Source of the DNA: an uncultured Collinsella sp.
GTDB lineage: Bacteria > Actinomycetota > Coriobacteriia > Coriobacteriales > Coriobacteriaceae
Length of the DNA stretch: 64,000 bases
Reading direction: 5' to 3'
NCBI GenBank assembly: GCA_902465015.1
Contig: CABQLK010000002.1
Location: 1 to 64,000 of the forward strand
Shown here: positions 42,416-50,315 of the stretch, piece by piece
How positions within the stretch are numbered: position 1 is the stretch's first letter
How the letters are laid out: each line of letters starts with the position of its first letter
Translations under genes and position numbers: made by a program
Notes under the pieces: generated by a model
Seen by the model: the letters and a program-made list of their open reading frames with translations, nothing else
Databases searched by the model: none
What the model was told of the DNA's origin: nothing

Positions 42416-42455
42416 AAACCTGCCAAAATAAACCTGTCCCTTTTTGGTAGGTTTA
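42416..42455 (-). repeat. stop-codon-abutting hairpin element, GGGACAGG core (copy 5)
   Basis: AAACCTGCCAAAA (42417-42429) pairs with TTTTTGGTAGGTTT (42441-42454). On the minus strand it begins with the TAA stop of the ATPase gene and is nearly identical to copy 1 after rph. Confidence 0.85.
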
Positions 42456-43247
42456 GCTTAGCAGCATGCGGTCGTTGGCGAGCTCGCCGCCCGAGACCTC
42501 CTCGAATTTCTGCAGCAGGTCGGCTACGGTGAGCGACTTCTTCTCATCGCCCGCCACGTCGTAGATCACGTGGCCTTCGTGCATCATGATCAGACGGTTG
42601 CCCAGACGGATGGCGTCGTTCATGTTGTGCGTGACCATGAGCGTGGTCAGGTGGTTCTCGTCGACGATCTCCTCGGTCAGGTTGAGCACCTTAGAGGCCG
42701 TCTTGGGGTCGAGGGCCGCGGTGTGCTCGTCGAGCAGCAGCAGGCGCGGCCTGGTGAGCGTGGCCATCAACAGGGTGAGTGCCTGGCGCTGTCCGCCCGA
42801 GAGCAGGCCGACCTTGGCGTTGAGACGCGTGTCCAGACCAAGGTCCAGGCGCTTGAGCAGCTCAACGTACTCATCTTTCTCGGCCTTGGTGACGCCCCAC
42901 GAAAGGCCGCGACGCTGGCCGCGACGCTTGGCGAGGGCCAGGTTCTCGGCGATTTGCATGTCGGCAGCGGTACCGCGCATGGGGTCCTGAAACACGCGGC
43001 CCAGGTACTTGGCGCGCTGCGACTCGCTCAGGCGCGAGATGTCGGTGCCGTCGAGCTCAATAACGCCCGAATCGAGCGGGTACACGCCGGCGATCATGTT
43101 GAGCAGCGTGGACTTGCCGGCGCCGTTGCCGCCGATCACGGTTACAAAGTCGCCGTCATTCAGGGTGAGGTCGACGCCGGTGAGCGCGCGCTTCTCGGTG
43201 ACGGTGCCCTTGTTAAAGGTCTTCTTGACGTGCGAGAGCTTAAGCAT
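42453..43247 (-). CDS. ABC transporter ATPase (TrpXYZ-type importer)
   Basis: 264 residues. The start at 43247 is inside the end of the permease gene, with GATGAGG upstream; the frame is open further but unlikely coding. Walker A is IGGNGAGKST (about 38-47), Q loop VFQDPMRGTAADM, signature LLSGGQRQAL (about 146-155), Walker B RLLLLDEHTAALDP and H loop VTHNMND. The PMRGTAADM sequence is typical of the ATPase paired with ABC_sub_bind lipoproteins. Forms an operon with the two genes upstream. Confidence 0.92.
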   Translation of the reverse strand: MLKLSHVKKTFNKGTVTEKRALTGVDLTLNDGDFVTVIGGNGAGKSTLLNMIAGVYPLDSGVIELDGTDISRLSESQRAKYLGRVFQDPMRGTAADMQIAENLALAKRRGQRRGLSWGVTKAEKDEYVELLKRLDLGLDTRLNAKVGLLSGGQRQALTLLMATLTRPRLLLLDEHTAALDPKTASKVLNLTEEIVDENHLTTLMVTHNMNDAIRLGNRLIMMHEGHVIYDVAGDEKKSLTVADLLQKFEEVSGGELANDRMLLS

Positions 43248-44163
43248 CTGCCTCATCCCCCTTCGTGTAGGAGCTGCGGAGCTTATAGCGCTCCCAAACC
43301 ACGGGCACGCACAGGGCCACAGCGACAATCACGGCGGAGAGCAACTTCATGTCGTTGGCGTCCATGCCCAACTGCAGCACGATGGCGCGGATAAGGAAGT
43401 ACACCACGGAGCCAAAGACGGCGGAGGCAAGACGGACGCTAAACTGCGTGAGGCCGCCGGGCAGCAGACGGCCGAGCACCTCACCGATAACAATGGCGGC
43501 AAGACCGATAACGATGGCACCGGTGCCCATACCAATGTCGGCATACTTCTGGCTCTGGCAGATAAGCGCGCCCGAAAGGCCGATGAGGGCGTTGGAGAGC
43601 ACGAGGGCGATCATCTTGGTGGAGTTGGTGTTGACGCCCAGAGCGCGGATCATGTACTCGTTGTTGCCGGTGGCGCGCAGCGCCGAGCCGATCTCGGTGC
43701 CAAAGAACCAATACAGGATGGCAACGATAGCCACGGCGAGCAGGATGCCCAAGATGATGGCAACGGTGGACTGCGGCAGACCGGTCATATTGCTGACGGC
43801 CGAGAACACGGTGCCCTTGGCAAGAATTGGCGTATTGGACTTGCCCATGATGCGCAGGTTGATGGACCACAGGCTGATCTGGGTGAGGATTCCGGCGAGG
43901 ATCGCGGGAATCTCGAAGACGGTGGTCAAAATGCCCGTGACGGCACCCGCGATGGCGCCGGCGCACATACCGGCCAGCACGGCGAGCAGCGGGTCGACGT
44001 TGTTATTGACGATGAGCACAGCGCAGACGCAGCCGCCGAGGGCAAAGCTGCCGTCGCAGGTCATATCGGGAATGTCGAGCAGGCGGAACGTGATAAACAC
44101 GCCAAGCACCATAATGCCCCAGAGGACGCCCTGCGAAACGGCGCCCTGCAATGCAATGAGCAT
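43240..44163 (-). CDS. ABC transporter permease (TrpXYZ-type importer)
   Basis: 307 residues with about eight hydrophobic segments. The BPD_transp_2 pattern MVLGVFITFRLLDIPDMTCDGSFALGG at the N-terminus and GSALRATGNNEYMIRALGVN in the middle match permeases of the tryptophan/tyrosine ABC family. Overlaps the ATPase start by 8 bp. The gap to the binding-protein gene (44164-44366) has a GC-rich hairpin near 44268-44296 that may lower downstream expression. Confidence 0.9.
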   Translation of the reverse strand: MLIALQGAVSQGVLWGIMVLGVFITFRLLDIPDMTCDGSFALGGCVCAVLIVNNNVDPLLAVLAGMCAGAIAGAVTGILTTVFEIPAILAGILTQISLWSINLRIMGKSNTPILAKGTVFSAVSNMTGLPQSTVAIILGILLAVAIVAILYWFFGTEIGSALRATGNNEYMIRALGVNTNSTKMIALVLSNALIGLSGALICQSQKYADIGMGTGAIVIGLAAIVIGEVLGRLLPGGLTQFSVRLASAVFGSVVYFLIRAIVLQLGMDANDMKLLSAVIVAVALCVPVVWERYKLRSSYTKGDEADA

Positions 44164-44267
44164 GCTTCATACCTCCTAGGATAGGGTGGACACGTGATTC
44201 ACCATAATAGCGGTAACAATGCATAGAAGAGCTGCGGACAGACGTTTTGTTTTACCTGAAACAAGCA

Positions 44268-44298
44268 GGGCGGACGCCGGTCTACAGCGCCCGCCCCT
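44268..44298 (-). terminator. intercistronic hairpin between binding protein and permease genes
   Basis: GGGCGG-A-CGC ... GCG-C-CCGCCC. Located inside the importer operon; likely stabilises the upstream message or partly terminates it, giving more binding protein than permease. Confidence 0.5.
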
Positions 44299-44366
44299 GT
44301 GGCTCAGATATTGAATAACGCAGCTAAAGCGCGAGCACGGGCTCTAGACGCATGCCGCGTATAGCA

Positions 44367-45347
44367 TTACGCGTCCAGAGCGGAAAGGTCGATGCCCAGG
44401 GCCTCGGCCATCTCGTCGTTCTTGACGACGACCAGGTCCTTGCTCGAGAGGTGCTTGATAGGCATGTCTTCGGGCTTGGCCTCGCCCTTCAGGATCTTAA
44501 CGGCCATCTCGCCCGCGGCGTAGCCCAGGTCCTCATAGTTGATGGAGAGGGTAAACAGGCCGCCGGCCATGCACATACCCTCCTCGCCAGTCACGAAGGG
44601 AAGCTTGTTTTCCTTGCAGATCTGGCCGACCTGCGAGGCACCCGCGGCGATGGTGTTGTCGGTGGGGGAGTACAGCGCGTCGACCTTGCCCACGGCAGAC
44701 TCGACGACGGACTGAATCTCGTTGGAGCTCGAGACGGTGAAATCGGTGTACTCCAGGCCCAGCTTGTCGAGTTCCTTCTTGGCGGCCTTGATCTGGACGT
44801 CGGAGTTGGACTCGGCGGTGCAGTAGAGCAGGCCGACCTTTTTAACGTCGGGCAGGACCTTCTGCATCATCTCGAGCTGCTCGGCGACCGGGGTGAGGTC
44901 GGAAGCGCCGGTGACGTTGGTGCCGGGCTTGTCGTTGTCCTGGACCAGGCCGGAGGCGGCGTAGTCGGTGATGGCACAGCCCACGATGGGGATATCGGCC
45001 GTGGCGCCGGCGGCAGCCTGCGCGGCGGGCGTGGCGATGGCATAAATCAGGTTGACGTTGTCGCCCACAAACTTGTCGGCAATGGACTTACACGTGGACT
45101 GGTCGTTCTGGGCGTTCTTCTGGTCGATCTTGACCTTAAGGCCGCTCTTCTTGATGGCCTTGACGAAGCCGTCGTTGGCGGCATCGAGCGCGGAGTGCTC
45201 GGTGAGCTGCAGAACGCCGATGGTGTAGTCGGAACCGGCGGCAGCGGAGCCGGAACCAGAGTTGCCGCCGCATCCGGCGAGCGGGGCGAGCGCGAGCAGG
45301 CCGGCGGAGACCAGAAGGCTCCTGCGGCTGATGGTGATGTCCTTCAT
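44367..45347 (-). CDS. ABC substrate-binding lipoprotein (ABC_sub_bind family, TrpX-like)
   Basis: 326 residues. The start at 45347 has GGGGGTAATG upstream. Signal: basic residues with RR (ISRRSLLVSAGLLAL) then lipobox APLAGC, so it is a membrane-anchored lipoprotein. The mature part has YTIGVLQLTEHSALDAANDG, TPAAQAAAGAT, VGCAITDYAASGLV and VGLLYCTAESNSD, the pattern of the ABC_sub_bind (DUF534) family that binds aromatic amino acids such as tryptophan or tyrosine in some streptococci. First gene of the operon. Confidence 0.9.
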   Translation of the reverse strand: MKDITISRRSLLVSAGLLALAPLAGCGGNSGSGSAAAGSDYTIGVLQLTEHSALDAANDGFVKAIKKSGLKVKIDQKNAQNDQSTCKSIADKFVGDNVNLIYAIATPAAQAAAGATADIPIVGCAITDYAASGLVQDNDKPGTNVTGASDLTPVAEQLEMMQKVLPDVKKVGLLYCTAESNSDVQIKAAKKELDKLGLEYTDFTVSSSNEIQSVVESAVGKVDALYSPTDNTIAAGASQVGQICKENKLPFVTGEEGMCMAGGLFTLSINYEDLGYAAGEMAVKILKGEAKPEDMPIKHLSSKDLVVVKNDEMAEALGIDLSALDA

Positions 45348-45507
45348 ATCATTACCCCCAGTATAAAAATGGCTGGAAACACTGCACTGGGACAAAGTGC
45401 AAGTGGGACTATAGTAGCGCTGATGTCCATTTTTACAACAGCCTGGCGGGTTTTTTAATACAGAATCGGATGGGCGGTACGGGTAGTCGAATGGGCGGCG
45501 GAGGGTC

Positions 45508-46293
45508 TTATGCGGCGGAGGAGGCGTCGTCCTCGTCCAGGGCGGCGAAGAGCTTCTTGCCGTCGAGCAGGCGCGTGCTGACGTTTCTCATACGGGCGAT
45601 CTCGACGGTGCGCAGCGTATCGTCGGTGCCTCGGGCGTCGTAGACCGTTCCCAGCAGATACGAGATGCCATCGCGCTGCCTGATGGCAAAGGGACGGAGT
45701 GTCATCCGTGCTGCTTCGGTTTCGCCGCGTGTCGTGACGCTCGAAATATCAAAACTCACCGTGGTTCCGTGGTCGATGGCCTGCTCGACGAGCTCGCACG
45801 TGTCGATGCGCTTGATGGGCGTGCGTGTTGCCTTGGTAGCCTTGCTGCCTGCGCTTGGAGCGGGTTCGGGTGTATCGAGGTAGCCGCGAACGTCGGCGCT
45901 CGCCATGGCAACTAAGTGCTGCGCCATGCTCTTGCGGATAGCGATAGGCGTGGAGCGGTTGCGCATGACCATACCGTGGAGCCGGATGATCTCTTCATCG
46001 GTGAGCGGGCGGGTAAGAAGTTTGTAGCCCACGCCGCGTTTGTATTCAATTTCGTATCCGGCATGGCGAAGCGCGGAGATGGCGGTGTAGATGCTGCGCC
46101 GCGCCGCCGAGATGGGCATGCGGGCGGGGTCGTCGGGATGGGCGAGGCGCCGGATCAGCTCATCGGAAAGCATGGCCTTGTCTTCGCCGGTGTTTTCGCT
46201 CAAGAGCTGCAGGATACGAACGGCGCGATAGGCTGCCATCGAGGCGGCGCCTCTCGTCGTGGTGTCGTAGGTTTCAACAGCGGCTTCGGTCAT
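45508..46293 (-). CDS. WYL-type transcriptional regulator
   Basis: 261 residues; ATG at 46293 preferred to the GTG at 46302, which lies against the AAAGGA site. The N-terminal helix-turn-helix (about 20-95) contains YRAVRILQLLSEN and ISAARRSIYTAISALRHAGYEIEYKRGVGY. The C-terminal part (about 160-235) resembles a WYL sensor domain (VEQAIDHGTTVSFDI, RPFAIRQRDGISYLLG). Such proteins sense small molecules or nucleic acids. A divergent or neighbouring target is not obvious. Confidence 0.75.
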   Translation of the reverse strand: MTEAAVETYDTTTRGAASMAAYRAVRILQLLSENTGEDKAMLSDELIRRLAHPDDPARMPISAARRSIYTAISALRHAGYEIEYKRGVGYKLLTRPLTDEEIIRLHGMVMRNRSTPIAIRKSMAQHLVAMASADVRGYLDTPEPAPSAGSKATKATRTPIKRIDTCELVEQAIDHGTTVSFDISSVTTRGETEAARMTLRPFAIRQRDGISYLLGTVYDARGTDDTLRTVEIARMRNVSTRLLDGKKLFAALDEDDASSAA

Positions 46294-46410
46294 GGTGCCC
46301 ACGTCCTTTCCGTTTTGGGTGGCGACGGTATGGAGCCTAGGACATGGGGCTTTCCCAGGGGCGCAGGGCGCTCTGGGCGGTCGGTAGTCGTCGGCAAACG
46401 GCGGGTCGAG

Positions 46411-46473
46411 TTTTCAACAGTCCCGCTCAACTGACCAAAACCTTGCCAAAAGCTTGACGGATGCTGTTGAAAA
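46411..46473. repeat. inverted repeat TTTTCAACAG / CTGTTGAAAA
   Basis: 10-bp arms at 46411-46420 and 46464-46473 between the regulator gene and the asnS terminator. Possible operator or a folded 3' end; too short to name. Confidence 0.4.
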
Positions 46474-46505
46474 AAGCGTCTCTCGACCGATGTCGAGAGA
46501 CGCTT
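46470..46505 (-). terminator. intrinsic terminator of asnS
   Basis: AAGCGTCTCTCGAC-CGAT-GTCGAGAGACGCTT, followed on the minus strand by TTTTTT. Confidence 0.9.
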
Positions 46506-46551
46506 GTACGATGAGCGTTGGCGTGTGGCGACGCGAGCTAGTGTCCGACGA

Positions 46552-47955
46552 TTAGAAGTCGGCGTTGCCCACGGTGCGCGGGTGCGGCAGGACGTCGCGG
46601 ATGTTGCCCACGCCGGTCAGATACATGACCAAGCGCTCGAAGCCCAGACCGTAGCCGGCGTGCTTGCAGGAACCGTAGCGGCGCAGGTCAAGGTAGTACT
46701 TGTACTGCTCGGGATTCATGCCCAGGTCCTTGATGCGGGCCTCGAGCAGATCCAGGCGCTCCTCGCGCTGGGAGCCGCCGATAATCTCGCCGATACCGGG
46801 AACCAGGCAGTCGGCGGCGGCGACGGTCTTGCCGTCCTCGTTCATGCGCATGTAGAACGCCTTGATCTCGGCCGGGTAGTCGGTCACGAAGGTCGGGCGC
46901 TTAAAGTGCTCCTCGGTCAGGAAGCGCTCGTGCTCGGTCTGCAGGTCGATGCCCCAGCTCACGGGGTAGTCGAACTTGTGACCGGTGGCGACTGCCTGCT
47001 CCAGGATCTCGACGGCCTCGGTATAGGTGACGCGGGCAAAGTCGGAGTTGGCGACATGGTCCAGGCGCTCGAGCAGACCCTTGTCCACAAACTTGTTGAG
47101 CATATTGAGCTCGTCGGGGCAGGTTGCCATGACGTCCTTGAGGACATACTTGAGCATGGCCTCGGCGTTATCCATGTAGTCGTTAAGATCGGCAAAGGCC
47201 ATCTCGGGCTCGATCATCCAAAACTCGGCGGCGTGGCGCGTGGTGTTGGAGTTCTCGGCACGGAAGGTGGGGCCAAAGGTGTACACGTCGCCAAAGGCCA
47301 TGGCAAAGTTCTCGGCATTGAGCTGGCCGGACACGGTGAGGCTTGCGTGCTTGCCAAAGAAGTCCTGGTTCCAGTCGACCTCGCCGGACTCGGTGAGGGG
47401 CGGATTTTTGGGGTCGAGCGTGGTCACGCGGAACATCTCGCCGGCGCCCTCGCAGTCACTCGTGGTGATGATGGGGGTGTTGACGTAGACAAATCCCTGC
47501 TCCTGGAAGAAGCGGTGGATAGCGGCAGCCGCGACAGAGCGGATGCGGAACACGGCGCGGAACAGGTTGGTGCGCGGGCGCAGATGCTGCTGGGTGCGCA
47601 GGAACTCGACGGTTGCGCGCTTCTTCTGCAGCGGGTAATCCGGGGCGCTGACGCCCTCGACCTCGATGGAGGTGGCAGAAAGCTCGAAAGGCTGGGGCGC
47701 ATCGGGGGTCAGCTTGACGGTGCCGGTGCAAATGAGTGCGGCCGAGACGTTTTGATGGGCGATCTCGTCGTAGTTGTCGAGTGCCTCGCGGTTCATGACG
47801 ACCTGCAGGTCGCGGAAGCAGCTGCCGTCGTTGAGCGTAACAAAGCCAAAGTTCTTCATGTCGCGGACGGACTTGACCCAGCCGGCGACGGTGACGGTCT
47901 GGCCGCCGAGCGACTCGGCATCGGCATAGAGCTGCGCGATTTTGGTGCGGTTCAC
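46552..47955 (-). CDS. asnS: asparaginyl-tRNA synthetase
   Basis: 467 residues. The start is GTG at 47955 ([10 protein letters not shown]), with GGGAGGAT just upstream; the frame is open for another 88 codons but without ribosome site or homology. N-terminal OB-fold anticodon domain ([25 protein letters not shown]). Class II motif 2 is [23 protein letters not shown] (about 210-232) and motif 3 is [22 protein letters not shown] (about 430-451). Length matches E. coli AsnRS. Direct charging of tRNA-Asn is thus possible. Confidence 0.95.
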   Translation of the reverse strand: MNRTKIAQLYADAESLGGQTVTVAGWVKSVRDMKNFGFVTLNDGSCFRDLQVVMNREALDNYDEIAHQNVSAALICTGTVKLTPDAPQPFELSATSIEVEGVSAPDYPLQKKRATVEFLRTQQHLRPRTNLFRAVFRIRSVAAAAIHRFFQEQGFVYVNTPIITTSDCEGAGEMFRVTTLDPKNPPLTESGEVDWNQDFFGKHASLTVSGQLNAENFAMAFGDVYTFGPTFRAENSNTTRHAAEFWMIEPEMAFADLNDYMDNAEAMLKYVLKDVMATCPDELNMLNKFVDKGLLERLDHVANSDFARVTYTEAVEILEQAVATGHKFDYPVSWGIDLQTEHERFLTEEHFKRPTFVTDYPAEIKAFYMRMNEDGKTVAAADCLVPGIGEIIGGSQREERLDLLEARIKDLGMNPEQYKYYLDLRRYGSCKHAGYGLGFERLVMYLTGVGNIRDVLPHPRTVGNADF

Positions 47956-48066
47956 GTATCCTCCCATAACGGTTGAATGATAGTTATCCATACAGTTCGA
48001 TATTCTAGCAGCTCGGCTCATTTGGGCTATACAGATAAGGCATTGGCGGGATGGTTTTTCAAACGA

Positions 48067-48099
48067 AAAGCGCCCGCGGCCAAATGGTCGCGGGCGCTT
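48067..48099 (-). terminator. terminator of the PTS EIIA gene
   Basis: AAGCGCCCGCG (48068-48078) / CGCGGGCGCTT (48089-48099) with a TTTTC tail on the minus strand. Confidence 0.85.
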
Positions 48100-48136
48100 G
48101 GCGTGGTGCCTTTTGGCTGTGTGGCGCGGGACTTGG

Positions 48137-48700
48137 CTACTTGGTCTTGGCCACCAGCAGCGGGTCGCCCAGCTTGACGAGCGGGTTGCCGCCGATAAGC
48201 GTTCCGGACTCGCCGACATGGTCGATGCTCTTAAGACGGTCGAGCTCGGAGACGATGACGGTCACGATGTCCTCGTGACCAGCGGCCTTAATGGCCTCGC
48301 GGTCGAAGCTGATGAGCGGCTGGCCTGCCTTGACCACATCGCCCATCTCGACAAAGCGGGCAAAACCCTTGCCGTTCATTTCCACGGTACCCAGGCCAAC
48401 ATGAATGAACACGCGAAGACCGTCTTCGGTGATCATGCCAATGGAGTGGTTGGTGACAGTGGTGGCGCCGATGCGGCCGTTGGCGGGCGCATAGATGGTG
48501 CCGGTAATGGGCTCGATGCCATAGCCCTGGCCAAGCATGCCCGAGGCGATCGTCTCGTCGGGAACCTCGTCCAGGTTGACGAGCACGCCGTTGACGGGGG
48601 CGTAGATGACGCCTTCGCGGGTAGCGAAGCTTGCTGCGGGCGGAACGGACGCCTCGCCGGTCGAGGTGAAGGTGGACTTAAGCGAATCGAGCAGACCCAT
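48137..48700 (-). CDS. PTS glucose-family EIIA component
   Basis: 187 residues; TTGGAGG precedes the ATG at 48700. A free-standing, Crr-like EIIA that passes phosphate from HPr to an EIIB domain. Active-site His is in [17 protein letters not shown] (about 92-108) and the second His in TNHSIGMI (about 78-85). [13 protein letters not shown] and [14 protein letters not shown] are standard EIIA-Glc segments. A stem GAAACGTTTC (48748-48757) upstream may be a LacI/CcpA-family operator. Confidence 0.93.
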   Translation of the reverse strand: MGLLDSLKSTFTSTGEASVPPAASFATREGVIYAPVNGVLVNLDEVPDETIASGMLGQGYGIEPITGTIYAPANGRIGATTVTNHSIGMITEDGLRVFIHVGLGTVEMNGKGFARFVEMGDVVKAGQPLISFDREAIKAAGHEDIVTVIVSELDRLKSIDHVGESGTLIGGNPLVKLGDPLLVAKTK

Positions 48701-48747
48701 AGTTGCCTCCAACTTAAATAGGCGCATATCGCGCGTTTGGTTTGCCG

Positions 48748-48757
48748 GAAACGTTTC
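48748..48757. promoter_or_regulatory. candidate LacI/CcpA-family operator
   Basis: Perfect 10-bp palindrome GAAACGTTTC, with a central CG as in LacI-family sites, about 50 bp upstream of the EIIA start codon. Flanks do not match the full cre consensus. Confidence 0.4.
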
Positions 48758-48943
48758 ACATGTGTTTCGCGGCTTGGTCAACGCCCCTATTCTACGCTGC
48801 TCAACGATACCTCTGAACTGGGATTATGTGATATATCAGTTGAAGGGAAACTTATTGCCGGAGTGTTTCTGCGCCACGGGTTCAAGTGGGGTACGCTTGA
48901 AGGCGAAAAACAAGGGCGCATAATTTGCGCGAAGGGAGCACAT

Positions 48944-49843
48944 ATGATTGTCGAGAACCATGCGCTGTGGGGCGAGGAGCCGACCGAGGATTATCCGGCG
49001 ACGTTTACGTATTTGGGTGCCGAGCCGTTGCCCGATAAACCGAATGGCCGCCGCCCCGCGGTGATTATCTGTGGCGGAGGCGGGTTTACACATATCGCTC
49101 CGCACGAGCAGGACCCGGTGGCGTTTGCATTTTTGGATCACGGTTACCAGGCCTTTGTGCTCAACTATGTCACGAGCTCTACGGGTGACGTGAGCTTTCC
49201 GCACCCCCAGGCAGATCTTGCCAAGATGGTCGCCACGGTGCGCGCCAACGCCGACGAGTGGCATGTCGATCCTAAGCGCGTGTGCGTCGTGGGATTCTCG
49301 GCGGGCGGCATGATCTGTGCCTCGCTGGCAACGCAGTGGAAGACCGGCCCCTTCGCGGCACTTGCCGGGGCACGTCCGGACGACATTCGTCCCGATGCCG
49401 TGGTGCTGGGCTATCCGCTGCTCGACTTTGCCTATGTGCGCGACATGCAGACGCGCGATCCGCGCATTGACTTGCGCGTGCCCAAGACGGGCGGCAAGAC
49501 GGGGCGCGATTTGCTCAACGACTACCTGTCGATGGTGACGGGTGGCGAGGCAACTGACGAGCATTTGGCCGATATCTGCCCCACCACGCATGTTTCGCGT
49601 CAGATGCCGCCGACCTTTGTGTGGGGCGTGTCCGACGACAAAACGGCGCCGATCGCGCAGGTCTATCCGTTTGCGCAGCGCATGGCCGAGGAGGGCGTTG
49701 CATGCGAGATGCACGTCTTCGACCAGGGTGGTCACGGCCTTTCGCTCGGCAACGCCAACACCGCGGTCGACAACGAGGACAAGCAGGTGGCGGTCCGCCC
49801 CTGGATTCGCCTAGCCTTCCGCTTTCTCGAGCGCCATCTGTAA
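48944..49843 (+). CDS. alpha/beta-hydrolase, Aes/BD-FAE-type esterase
   Basis: 299 residues; ATG at 48944 with AAGGGAGC upstream. The oxyanion segment is VIICGGGGFTHIAP (about 40-53), the nucleophile elbow GFSAGGM (about 113-119), the Asp of the triad likely in GVSDDKTAP, and the His in DQGGHGLSLG (about 263-272). This layout is that of acetyl-esterase/acyl-peptidase-like enzymes acting on acylated sugars. Monocistronic, divergent from the EIIA gene. Confidence 0.85.
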   Translation: MIVENHALWGEEPTEDYPATFTYLGAEPLPDKPNGRRPAVIICGGGGFTHIAPHEQDPVAFAFLDHGYQAFVLNYVTSSTGDVSFPHPQADLAKMVATVRANADEWHVDPKRVCVVGFSAGGMICASLATQWKTGPFAALAGARPDDIRPDAVVLGYPLLDFAYVRDMQTRDPRIDLRVPKTGGKTGRDLLNDYLSMVTGGEATDEHLADICPTTHVSRQMPPTFVWGVSDDKTAPIAQVYPFAQRMAEEGVACEMHVFDQGGHGLSLGNANTAVDNEDKQVAVRPWIRLAFRFLERHL

Positions 49844-49870
49844 GAGGACGGGCATCCCAGCCCTTCAATA

Positions 49871-49937
49871 ACTTGCGGTGAAATAGCTCCGATCTGGGGC
49901 ATCAACCAGCCCATCCAGGAACTATTCCACCGCAACT
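49871..49937 (+). repeat. AGTTGCGGTG hairpin repeat (copy B)
   Basis: ACTTGCGGTGAAATAG (49871-49886) pairs with CTATTCCACCGCAACT (49922-49937). It starts 28 bp after the esterase stop. Confidence 0.85.
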
Positions 49938-49956
49938 TTGTTTTTGATGTCCCGTC

Positions 49957-50155
49957 CGGAAACTGCGCCCCAGTTTTGCCTTTCAAGGTGGGACGCAGTT
50001 TCCCATAGGGCCTCGACTGGGAAAGCGCGTCCCGTTTCGAGCGGGGATTCCGGGATGCATTTTCCGTAAGAGGCCTGTTTGGGAAACCATATCCCGTTTC
50101 GAGCCGGAATTCTGGGATGTAGTTTCCCCGAGAGGCCTCATCGGGAAACTATGGC
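49957..50155. repeat. tandem hairpin array with 62-bp period
   Basis: Units start at 49957, 50019 and 50081, and a partial fourth at 50143: exactly 62 bp apart. Each begins GGGAAA (CGGAAA in the first), folds on a GGGA-NGNAGTTTCC-type right arm, and ends with a GGCCT-containing spacer (AGGGCCT, AGAGGCCT, AGAGGCCT). Arms: 49958-49971/49990-50003, 50019-50034/50051-50065, 50081-50096/50114-50128. The array ends about 85 bp before the feoAB promoter region. Confidence 0.85.
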
Positions 50156-50239
50156 CCTGAACTCTCCTGCCTGTCCCCATTGCGCCAATTTGCTGATTGA
50201 ACATCGTTGTGTGTTCGCGCTATCATGCATGGTTAAATT

Positions 50240-50264
50240 GGTTAGCCGTGGCAAACGGTTAGCC
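50240..50264 (+). promoter_or_regulatory. paired GGTTAGCC boxes upstream of feoAB (DtxR/IdeR-like)
   Basis: Two direct copies of GGTTAGCC (50240-50247 and 50257-50264). GGTTAG is the half-site of DtxR/IdeR iron boxes. They lie 50-75 bp before the feoAB start, near a TTGTGT / GTTAAA promoter-like pair. Confidence 0.55.
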
Positions 50265-50315
50265 AAGGTGAACATAAATGCAACGCCCTGTGGGCGCCGG
50301 GGGAGGAACACGGAC

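Noticed and set aside
47956..48219. N-terminal extension of AsnRS
   Set aside because: The extension runs through the EIIA terminator region on the same strand and is Arg/Ser/Pro rich; GTG at 47955 with GGGAGGAT gives the normal AsnRS length.
48745..48760. CcpA cre site upstream of the EIIA gene
   Set aside because: The GAAACGTTTC core is a perfect palindrome, but the outer bases of the cre consensus are missing; kept only as a LacI-family candidate.
49957..50155. CRISPR-like periodic array
   Set aside because: The 62-bp units are diverged hairpins with related spacers, there are only three and a half units, and no cas genes are near.
50079..50315. Longer N-terminus for the FeoA-FeoB protein
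   Set aside because: The in-frame extension lies in the hairpin array and promoter region, has no homology-like features, and the GTG at 50316 has a strong ribosome site.
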